The notes beneath the pieces are model-generated. The model made no database searches, was not told the origin of the DNA, and was given only the letters and a program-made list of their open reading frames with translations. The translations under genes were made by a program, and so were the position numbers. Below, piece by piece: positions 35,663 through 44,734 of a stretch of 64,000 bases of DNA (position 1 is the stretch's first letter; each line of letters begins with the position of its first letter). This DNA is from Gongronella butleri (Eukaryota > Mucoromycota > Mucoromycetes > Mucorales > Cunninghamellaceae): the NCBI GenBank assembly GCA_025201375.1, contig JAIWZP010000025.1, positions 1-64,000 of the forward strand. The letters are read 5' to 3'.

Positions 35663-36226
35663 AGACCAATGCGCGAGAGTAAGCGGCAGCGACACGGCAC
35701 CTGGAAAAACGTTGCCTCGGATAACGAGGTCATTTTTTACGGCACTGAATTGTTGGGCCGCAAGGACCAAGCACGCATCGGCAGCTTGGCGGCTGGACGC
35801 AGCGAGCTCGTGCGTGCAAAGCTACACGAACGCCAGTCACAAGGCTTCTGCCTTGTCATCCACACAGATGAGTATCTCAGCAGCCAGGTAAGCATTTTGG
35901 ATGGAAGCAAAAATAAATCCATTGTTCATCTTTTTCGTTGTTTTTGCTCTTCTTTTTTATAGGTCTGCAATTCGTGCACATCACGCCTCGACAATTTCGG
36001 CAATGTCTTTACCCTGAAACACTGCGTCGAAGAGGCCAAGGTGATGAATCGAGACGACAATGCGGCTTCATGCATCCTGCAGGTTGGACAGCACCAAATG
36101 CAGCATGGCACCCGTCCATTGGCTCTTCGACGCCCCCACCTCTCCATTGATCATTTCTATACCCAATGCAACCAGCAGATTCTGGTTTCCCGCCGAGTAG
36201 CGGGACTAATGCCTTTACAATGGTAA
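34941..36226 (+). pseudogene. Fanzor-type (TnpB-like) RNA-guided nuclease, truncated and frameshifted
   Basis: Blocks in order: QIDPNWDATFHTVQLYAPLD (about 35021), a possible RuvC-I with Asp; a basic region GGRKYSARGRRHTERNRKQP (about 35250); VIFYGTELLGRKDQARIG; then HTDEYLSSQVCNSC, matching RuvC-II Glu plus the first zinc-ribbon CxxC; and VMNRDDNAASCILQ, matching the RuvC-III Asp of the RDxNAxxI motif. This is the C-terminal half of TnpB/Fanzor proteins. Two introns fit (35575-35664 and 35888-35962). The RuvC-I block and the next segment are in different frames; one base is missing in the A-run at about 35079-35082. The second CxxC is reduced to a single clear Cys (LKHC). The N-terminal domains are absent. 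The reading ends in CAATGGTAAGTG, which could be a stop or a splice donor whose acceptor was lost. Confidence 0.72.
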
Positions 36227-36309
36227 GTGACAAAAAAAAGCAAAAACCAAGAACAGAACGTGGAAGATTGGCATGATCAACGCACTCACTCTCATTTTTC
36301 TTTTCTCCC

Positions 36310-37530
36310 TATTGGCTCAATTTACTGGATTTGTCCAATCAGATCGCGCGAAACACTTTTTCTTTCTGCGGGCAAATATTTTTTTTGCATGCAAATCAGA
36401 TTGAGCACGCGCAAAGTGGAATTGAGGTGCGCGCGGATTGCTGGTGTGGAACGCGCGGATAGAAGTGAGGGCCGCGCGGATTGGAGTGTGGGGCGCGTGA
36501 AGGGATGAGGGTTTCGCAGATTGGTGGTGAGACACCAAAAAAAAAAAAAGACGACTTGGCATGCAACAGCTTTTTTTTTTCGAAAGCGACAGTAAGCGTG
36601 CGACAACTTTTTTCCAGCGAGCGACGCGTAAACATGACACGTGAGGCCCTTTTTTTTTGTCAGTGTGCGGCAAGTCGCAACTGTACACATGCGACAACTT
36701 TTTTATCCAATGAGCGACATGTCAGCAGCGCAAGTGTGGTTTTTCGTCGCATTTGTCAGCCGTGCGACAACTTGTTTTCAATGAGCGACAGGTCGAATGC
36801 ACAAGGTCCACGGAACGATCAAAACTGATCATTTACGATCAAAAGTGATCAAAAACCGTGCGTGTGGCTCTCTGTTTCACGTTTCACAAGAGCATGCGAC
36901 GCAATTTGTTTCCGTGCGCTATGTCGACTGCACAAGCTTCTCCAAATGATCAAAAACGATCAAAAACGATCAAATACATTACTCAGACTCGAGACAAAGC
37001 GCGTCAGAGGCTCTAATTAAAACTACACAAGAACAATTGCGACGTTTTGCGACATGTGCCTAGGAAATGCGAGGGAAATACGTTTTTCCAGAGCTAATGC
37101 AAAAATGTGCGCAATTTTAGTGAAACGCGTCGTTTCTCGATGACGAAGCGCATCAGAGATTCCAAATTAAAACCACACAAGAACAATTATGAGAGACGCG
37201 AGATGCGCCGAGGAAACGCGTGGGCGATGTTTTTTTTGCTGAGATAGTGCCAAATGTATGCAATTTTAAAGCAATGCGTCGCTTCTCGATGACCAAGCGC
37301 GTCAGAGATTCCAAATTAAACCTGCGAGCCCCACACTCCATTTCGCGCGCCCCTAATCAACAATCCGCGTGCTGCATACCAGCAATCCGCGCGCACCTCA
37401 ATTCCACTTTGCGCGTATTCAATCTGATTTGCATGCAAAAAAAAATTAATATGCCCGCAGAAAAATGGCTGTTTCGCGCAGACTTGTTGGACAAAAACAG
37501 TATTTCCTTCTTGGCTCAATTTTTTTTCTC
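36310..37530. mobile_element. 1.2-kb element with terminal inverted repeats of about 200 bp
   Basis: 36318-36510 is the reverse complement of 37325-37525 with high similarity. Shared blocks are TTGGCTCAATTT at the tips and, further in, GCATGCAAATCAGATTGA and GTGGAATTGAGGTGCGCGCG. The interior has three loose repeats of GCGACAACTTTTTT plus GAGCGACA (36595-36795) and a duplicated GCGTCAGAGATTCCAAATTAAA-like segment (37148 and 37299). There is no coding capacity. It begins about 85 bases after the Fanzor-like remnant. Confidence 0.75.
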
Positions 37531-37645
37531 TTGACTCAAATTATGTAATAACACAGTACAGGGGTACTGTACAGTACGGTACAAGGGCAGCGCAAAACGA
37601 AAAGGAGGACAAAAAATTAAAAAAAAAAATTAAAGGGGGGATCAT

Positions 37646-37766
37646 GTCATGCTTTCGGCGTTGAAAGACCTGGCTGCCGTCTGGGCCATGCCGACCATGA
37701 TTTCCACCCGGACGGGCACATCCCGAAAGACAAAGTTCCAGTGGGCATGCCAGCTGGCGGCAACCA
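37646..37766 (-). pseudogene. Short protein-like fragment, unidentified
   Basis: One minus-strand frame reads VVAASWHAHWNFVFRDVPVR, then VEIMVGMAQTAARSFNAESM, then stop. The composition is protein-like and unlike the surrounding repeats, but I cannot name it and see no start or upstream exon. It may be the last exon of a lost or captured gene. Confidence 0.3.
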
Positions 37767-37814
37767 CACCAGAGAGAAGGAGGGATGGAGGGATGTGTTG
37801 GTATCGAGGGAAGG

Positions 37815-38475
37815 GAGAAAGGCCAAGTGACGAACAGAAGGGCAGCGACGCGCGGACTTCCTTTTCTCTGAATTCTCGTGATTACGCGACACCCGCACCA
37901 GAGCGAAGTTGCGCATCAATTTCATGCTATTTTATGAATTCGAACGCGATGTGTCTCAATTTTTTAATTTACATTTTGTTCTGGGCATATTGGATTTCCA
38001 CCGCGCGCACCAAAATTGCCGTCGATTACGCACTCTTCCAGTGGAAATGATTTTGAGATGACTGCGATGCCAAAGCCCATGTCATTTAATAAAAAAAAAA
38101 AAAACACCAAAATGCGACTTTTTGCACGTTGTTCGCCATTGCTTTCAGCCAATCGCTTGGATTCAGGCTGGCCATACAGAGCGCTTTAGGCCCAGGATTT
38201 TGCTTGATTTGGGCGGACCTCTGCAAACATGCAATGGTCTGAAACAGCGTGATCATGCGTAAAATATCAGTCTCTCGCGCTGATCTCCATTATACCTCGC
38301 GTACTACGTTGGAAATTCGAAGCGGCTTTGGTGTACCTAGATTGGGACCAGCTGCAGCCTAAATTTCGGGGGTTCTTTTACGATGTAAAAACGCGGTCAA
38401 TAACGCTTTGTAAAAAAAAAAAAAGGAATTATGAGAATATATTGTAAGCGGGAGCTTTTGGAAATCGGTGAAATT
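37815..38475. mobile_element. Foldback repeat element, copy C (left arm only)
   Basis: This matches 51081-51720 over its whole length in the same orientation. Shared blocks include TTGCGCATCAATTTCATGC, AAATGCGACTTTTTGCA, CTGAAACAGCGTGAT and GGAAATTCGAAGCGGCTTTGG. The similarity stops where the hairpin satellite begins, so only the left arm remains. Confidence 0.75.
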
Positions 38476-38479
38476 TTAG

Positions 38480-41370
38480 CGTAAGCATTGCACCTGTCAA
38501 AGCACAATTTGAGGCCGGTGCAGAGGTCGATTGATCATTGCACTGACCATTGCACCACTAAAAACACAACTTGAGGCCGGTGCAGAGGTCAATTGACCAT
38601 TGCACTGACCATTGCACCTGTCAAAACACAATTTGAGGCCGGTGCAGAGGTCAATTGACCATTGCACCGACCATTGCACCTGTCAAAGCACAATTTGAGG
38701 CCGGTGCAGAGGTCAATTGACCATTGCACTGACCATTGCACCACTAAAAACACAATTAGAGGCCGGTGCAGAGGTCTTCAATGGTCATTGACCTCTGCAC
38801 CCATGGCCTAAACACGGTCAGATGCTGGTGCAGAGGTCTTCAATGGTCACTGACCTCTGCACCCGCGGCCAAAACAATAATTAGAGGCCGGTGCAGAGGT
38901 CTTCAATGGTCACTGACCTCTGCACCCGCGGCCAAAACATTAATTAGAGGCCGGTGCAGAGGTCTTCAATGGTCATTGACCTCTGCACCCATGGCCTAAA
39001 CACAATCAGATGCTGGTACAGAGGTCTTCAATGGTCACTGACCTCTGCACCCGCGGCCAAAACATTAATTAGAGGCCGGTGCAGAGGTCTTCAATGGTCA
39101 TTGACCTCTGCACCCATGGCCTAAACACGATCAGATACTGGTACAGAGGTCTTCAATGGTCACTGACCTCTGCACCCGCGGCCAAAACATTAATTACAGG
39201 CCGGTGCAGAGGTCTTCAATGGTCATTGACCTCTGCACCCATTGCCTAAACACGGTCAGATGCTGGTGCAGAGGTCTTCAATGGTCACTGACCTCTGCAC
39301 CCATGGCCTAAACATAATTAGAGGCCGGTGCAGAGGTCTTCAATGGTCATTGACCTCTGCACCCATGGCCTAAACACGATCAGATGCTGGTACAGAGGTC
39401 TTCAATGGTCACTGACCTCTGCATCCACGGCCAAAACATTAATTAGAGGCCGGTGCAGAGGTCTTCAATGGTCATTGACCTCTGCACCCATGGCCTAAAC
39501 ACAATAATCAGATGCTGGTACAGAGGTCTTCAATGGTCATTGACCTCTGCACCCATGGCCTAAACACAATCTTCAGATGCTGGTACAGAGGTCTTCAATG
39601 GTCATTGACCTCTGCACCCATTGCCTAAGCACGATCAGATGCTGGTGCAGAGGTCTTCAATGGTCACTGACCTCTGCACCCGCGGCCAAAACAATAATTA
39701 GAGGCCGGTGCAGAGGTCTTCAATGGTCATTGACCTCTGCACCCATGGCCTAAACACGATCAGATGCTGGTACAGAGGTCTTCAATGGTCATTGACCTCT
39801 GCACTCATGGCCTAAACACGGTCAGATGCTGGTGCAGAGGTCTTCAATGGTCACTGACCTCTGCACCCGCGGCCAAAACATTAATTAGAGGCCGGTGCAG
39901 AGGTCTTCAATGGTCATTGACCTCTGCACCCATGGCCTAAACACGATCAGATGCTGGTACAGAGGTCTTCAATGGTCACTGACCTCTGCATCCACGGCCA
40001 AAACATTAATTAGAGGCCGGTGCAGAGGTCTTCAATGGTCATTGACCTTTGCACCCATGGCCTAAACACAATAATCAGATGCTGGTACAGAGGTCTTCAA
40101 TGGTCATTGACCTCTGCACCCATGGCCTAAACACAATCTTCAGATGCTGGTACAGAGGTCTTCAATGGTCATTGACCTCTGCACCCATTGCCTAAACACA
40201 ATCAGATGCTGGTGCAGAGGTCTTCAATGGTCATTGACCTCTGCACCCATGGCCTAAACATAATTAGAGGCCGGTGCAGAGGTCCTCAATGGTCACTGAC
40301 CTCTGCACCCGCGGCCAAAACATTAATTAGAGGCCGGTGCAGAGGTCTTCAATGGTCACTGACCTCTGCACCCATGGCCTAAACATAATTAGAGGCCGGT
40401 GCAGAGGTCTTCAATGGTCATTGACCTCTGCACCCATGGCCTAAACACGATCAGATGCCGGTGCAGAGGTCTTCAATGGTCATTGACCTCTGCACCCATT
40501 GCCTAAACACGGTCAGATGCTGGTGCAGAGGTCTTCAATGGTCACTGACCTCTGCACCCGCGGCCAAAACAATAATTAGAGGCCGGTGCAGAGGTCTTCA
40601 ATGGTCATTGACCTCTGCACCCATGGCCTAAACACGATCAGATGCTGGTACAGAGGTCTTCAATGGTCACTGACCTCTGCATCCACGGCCAAAACATTAA
40701 TTAGAGGCCGGTGCAGAGGTCTTCAATGGTCATTGACCTCTGCACCCATGGCCTAAACACAATAATCAGATGCTGGTACAGAGGTCTTCAATGGTCATTG
40801 ACCTCTGCACCCATGGCCTAAACACGCGGCCAAAACATTAATTAGAGGCCGGTGCAGAGGTCTTCAATGGTCATTGACCTCTGCACCCATGGCCTAAACA
40901 CGATCAGATGCTGGTACAGAGGTCTTCAATGGTCACTGACCTCTGCACCCGCGGCCAAAACATTAATTAGAGGCCGGTGCAGTGGTCTTCAATGGTCACT
41001 GGCCTCTGCACCCGCGGCCAAAACATTAATTAGAGGCCGGTGCAGAGGTCCTCAATGGTCATTGACCTCTGCACCCATGGCCTAAACACGATCAGATGCT
41101 GGTACAGAGGTCTTCAATGGTCATTGACCTCTGCACCCATGGCCTAAACACAATCAGATGCTGGTGCAGAGGTCCTCAATGGTCACTGACCTCTGCACCC
41201 GCGGCCTAAACACGATCAGATACTGGTACAGAGGTCTTCAATGGTCATTGACCTCTGCACCCATGGCCTAAACACGATCAGATACTGGTGCAGAGGTCTT
41301 CAATGGTCATTGACCTCTGCACTCATTGCCTAAACACGATCAGCTGCTGGTGCAGAGGTCTTCATGCGTT
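38480..41370. repeat. 2.9-kb satellite of about 45 hairpin-forming units
   Basis: Each unit is about 60-68 bases. It carries an inverted repeat, GGTGCAGAGGTC and GACCTCTGCACC, separated by about 13 bases (TTCAATGGTCATT, itself nearly palindromic). Spacers alternate between a form ending in CCCATGGCCTAAACACGATC and a form with CGCGGCCAAAACATTAATTA, giving higher-order blocks. The first 280 bases (38490-38770) use an older variant with CAATTGACCATTGCAC. Open frames across it (for example LTSAPAAKT) are artefacts. Confidence 0.95.
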
Positions 41371-41505
41371 CGCTCAATCGCAAGTTTGCGAATGTCAACA
41401 TCACAGTCAACAAAGGGAAAGAGAATTCAGACCTCAGAGATATTGCAATGACGTGTATCATGGAAAAAAACAAAACAAAATTGCGAAAATAACGAAAATC
41501 ACTCC

Positions 41506-42830
41506 ATGACAGCCGAGATCAACCAACTCGCTGCAATGCTGATTCTTGAAGAGTCCACTTGCGAATTGCCGACTGCACATATTATGGTGCTCATTAATGT
41601 GGCCTATGGAAATACGACGCTTAACCTCTGTGCACAAGTTGAAGCAGGCTCTGAAGGTTCATTTATGCATCAAGCCCTTGTGGAGTAATAAGATTAACCA
41701 ACTGAAACGCTAAAAAATGACGTGATAATTTCAGCGGTTGACGGTGAAATGATCAAAAACAAGTCAATCACGCATCAGACCAAACCTTTGACAATCACAG
41801 TCATGATCGCGCCCCCGAAACAATGGTATTCAAGGTGCAAGGTGCTTCCCAAATGTGTGTATCATGTGATTCTAGGCACAAGCTGGTGCCGACGTCATTC
41901 ACCGCTCACATTTTGTTGGGACGAAAACACGATCACCACCACGAAAAAGAGAACACATCCAAAAAAGATCATTATCCGCCCGCACTGGAATTCAATAGCT
42001 CAGCAGCAAATGATGCTAGCACGCGTGGGTCCAGTTAGAGCACAAATGCGGCACGGCGCGTGGCCCGACAAAAACGAAATTTATGCAGAAAACGCGCCTT
42101 TTGAAATTTATGCAGACGTGTCACCCAATTTGTTCAACACTCAAAGTCCGTCCGGACGGAAGAATTTGCAACACATTTTGAATAACACAGAGACCACGGT
42201 AGAAACACCTCCAAAAGTTGTGTTACCCGAGAATATAAGGAATTTGCATCAATTATCGATGAAATATGTGCAGAAATCTTGCCCGAGCATCGCAAATTTG
42301 ACCTGGAAACCGTATCCAATTGAAGCCTGGTACAACGTTACCTTATGGACCATTTGCAGTCTTTCAGAGCCTGAATTGAAGACTTTACGCGAGTACCTGG
42401 ACGAAATCCTACGAAAACGGTATATCGCTCCAAGCAATGCTCCTTTTGGAGCCCGAATCATGTTTATGCGCAAAAAGTACGGCGCACTACGCGTGGTTGT
42501 CGATTATCGCGGTTGAACAAGATCATCATAAAATATTGATACCCAATCCCTCTTGCAGCTGATTTACGCAACAGACTCGACGGTTGCAAGCACCTGCCAT
42601 CTATTGGCATTCGGAATGCATACATGCATATACACGTGAAGGCTGGCCAAGAAGATCTGTTCACCTTTATGACGCAGCCCCCTTCCACACAGAATTACAG
42701 CGCATGTTTGGATCGATTTGACGCGGCAGGCATGTACGCGCGTCAAATCGACCCACGCCACCTCTCACTCAGCCATATCGCTCGAATAAAAGGGCATACA
42801 GTGCGTGATGTGCTATCCTAGCTCCACAGA
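41506..42830 (+). pseudogene. Ty3/gypsy retrotransposon pol fragment, decayed
   Basis: The first frame (41506-41688) ends in a degenerate retropepsin-like region. The second (41722-42516) reads through a protease/RT linker into the start of reverse transcriptase: LSEPELKTLREYLDEILRKR, YIAPSNAPFGARIMFMRKKY, then ALRVVVDYRG. After a frameshift the next RT block follows (LRNRLDGCKHL, NAYMHIHVKAGQEDLFTF). The YxDD catalytic region, RNase H, integrase and LTRs are absent. It is an old, truncated and frameshifted copy, directly after the satellite. Confidence 0.78.
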
Positions 42831-42904
42831 AACTCAAAGGCACAGAAAAGGAGAATGAGATTCCCTATTTTATTGATCAAATTATCAAGCAATATACAAT
42901 ACAG

Positions 42905-44057
42905 CTAAAGAGAGCGTGGTCGGCTTGGGGAGCGGCAGTCGAATTTGTTGAGAATGTCGCTGTCGCGCAAGATTTGCTCTGTTGCGAGCATCTCAACGTG
43001 TGCTTGCCAGGGCGTCTTGTCGATGTAGATATAGTGCACCTTGTCGAATTCCAACAGGAAATTCTTGAGATCGGGGGTGTTGGTCGTGAGGCCCGCGTAA
43101 TCCAATATGACAAGTATGATTGGATTAGTTGAGTCCTTCAAGGCAGTAAGCATTGATTGGGTGTCACCGTCGCCCAATTGGTTTCTCGACGATCTGGCAT
43201 TCTTGTCTCGACTTGCAAGTTCCGTATGTGCCTGGCTTTCGAATGACACAAATACCTTGCTGGCCATGGAGCGGGACTTGAGCTTCTCGACCATTCTTTC
43301 CAGCAGACGACGTCGATCGGCATAGGTGATTGTTTTGTCAACGGATTTTCGACAGTATCCAACGATTTCATAGCCTTCGTCCTTCTTGTCTGATATGTGG
43401 TCTTGGTAGTGCTTGTCCAATTTCGTAATTCGGTCGATAATACAGGCTATGAGAAAAAAAAAAAAGTTAAAAAAAATCTGTGCGTAAAAAAAAAAAAGCG
43501 GCAAAAAAGCGCTAAATTACAAAAAAAAAGCGCAACTTACCATGGTACTTGGTGCGCAAGACACTCAAATGGTATCTGACGGGCGCATTTTTACTGCGTG
43601 GCTCCGCGGCCGTTAAGTAAGCTGCCGGTAGACGACCCATCATACTGGCAAATGACGATTTGGTAGTCGACGCGAAGCCTGTTGATACCAAGGCCACTGA
43701 CTCGTGAATCCAACCTGTGGTAACGCGCATCTCCTCGTAGAGTTCGTCCTCCAGAAGCTCGTCAAAAGGCAGGTACACCATATTCACGAACGCCTTCACT
43801 TCTTGAGGGGACCTAAGGGTCACGGCGGGGACCTTCTGCTGCTGAGAGTGAGGGTACAAGGTAAAGATGGTTGGGGACGCCAAAACCCGTGACTTTTTGG
43901 CTACAACAGGGACACGCGAGTCGCCCACGTAGCATAGCTCCTCGTCGTTTGCTTTGTGCTCATTCTTAAACAAGATAGCCGCTTGCTGGGCGTTTTCCTC
44001 GTTGAAATCCAGCATGTAGTAGGTGCACAACGCCTGCTCCCTGGACGTGAGCACCAT
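42905..44057 (-). CDS. Protein of unknown function with GYCRKS motif
   Basis: Two exons (44057-43541 and 43446-42905) join in frame to 352 residues. The second half carries EIVGYCRKSVDK, a run RRLLERMVEKLKSRSMASKV, then FVSFESQAH, a DGDTQSML block, LVILDYAGLTTNTPDLKNFL, and the end DILNKFDCRS. I associate this combination with a multi-copy family in Mucoromycota genomes, but no biochemical role is known to me. The first half (MVLTSREQALCTYYMLDFNE, then VKAFVNMVYLPFDELLEDEL) is also unassigned. The AGLTTN block could be structurally Rossmann-like, a guess only. There is no stop or frameshift. The neighbours are repeats on one side and VPS15 on the other. Confidence 0.7.
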
Positions 44058-44734
44058 GGGGTCCAAGTTTGGCGCTGCCAGGTTGTCGAGTAATAAAAAA
44101 AACGAAGCTAGAATAGAGGGATGTGCGAGAGTGTGTAAGATAAAAAATAAGAGGGGACAAAGTGAGGTGCAGGAGTATGATATGTAAAGAAACGAGCGAG
44201 GGTCAGAGTGATGTTTACAAGAAACAAAGAAGAAAAGAAAAAAAAAAAAAAAAAAGGGGAAGGGCACCACTTTTGAATTTCCGCTGGGTTGCGAGACGCG
44301 CAGGTTCAAGTGGTGCGCGTCTGATTTGACTGAAGATGAGAGCTTGCACTTGTCCCGGTGATTTTCTTTCCTTTTTTTTTTTTTTTCCTGGCTCTTTTTT
44401 TGATCTCCCTCCTACTTGATGGCGCAAAAAAATTGATCCACGGACAACTGAGGCCCAGTATCATAGCCAAATACAGTACTGTAGGACTTAAATTAGTCAA
44501 AATCACGCAAATCCTATGATATGATGTTTGGAGGAGCCCATGCCAATCCTGCACAATTATCACATATTGCCAGGAGCCCCACAATGTCAATGATGCATCG
44601 TTTTGACTGAGCGAATGCTTCACTTTCCAAAAAAGGCAAGTGCTTGACAGGTGTGCGCAGCAGTCTATCCCCACAATCCGTCTTGGCCCACAAGTACTGT
44701 AAAAATGGCGATCAACACAAATTTATTCCGAAAT
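44058..44734. other. Spacer between VPS15 and the GYCRKS gene
   Basis: No gene seen. It contains an A-run near 44239 and a T-run near 44373 facing each other, and one GTACTGTA word near 44475. Confidence 0.4.

Noticed and set aside
38480..41370. Possible CRISPR-like array because of regular repeats and spacers
   Set aside because: Spacers are themselves repeated, units are tandem satellite copies, and the context is eukaryotic. No adaptation or effector genes are present.
38766..41509. Tandem protein repeats such as LTSAPAAKT
   Set aside because: They exist only because the satellite unit lacks stops in one frame over short stretches; frames break between unit variants.
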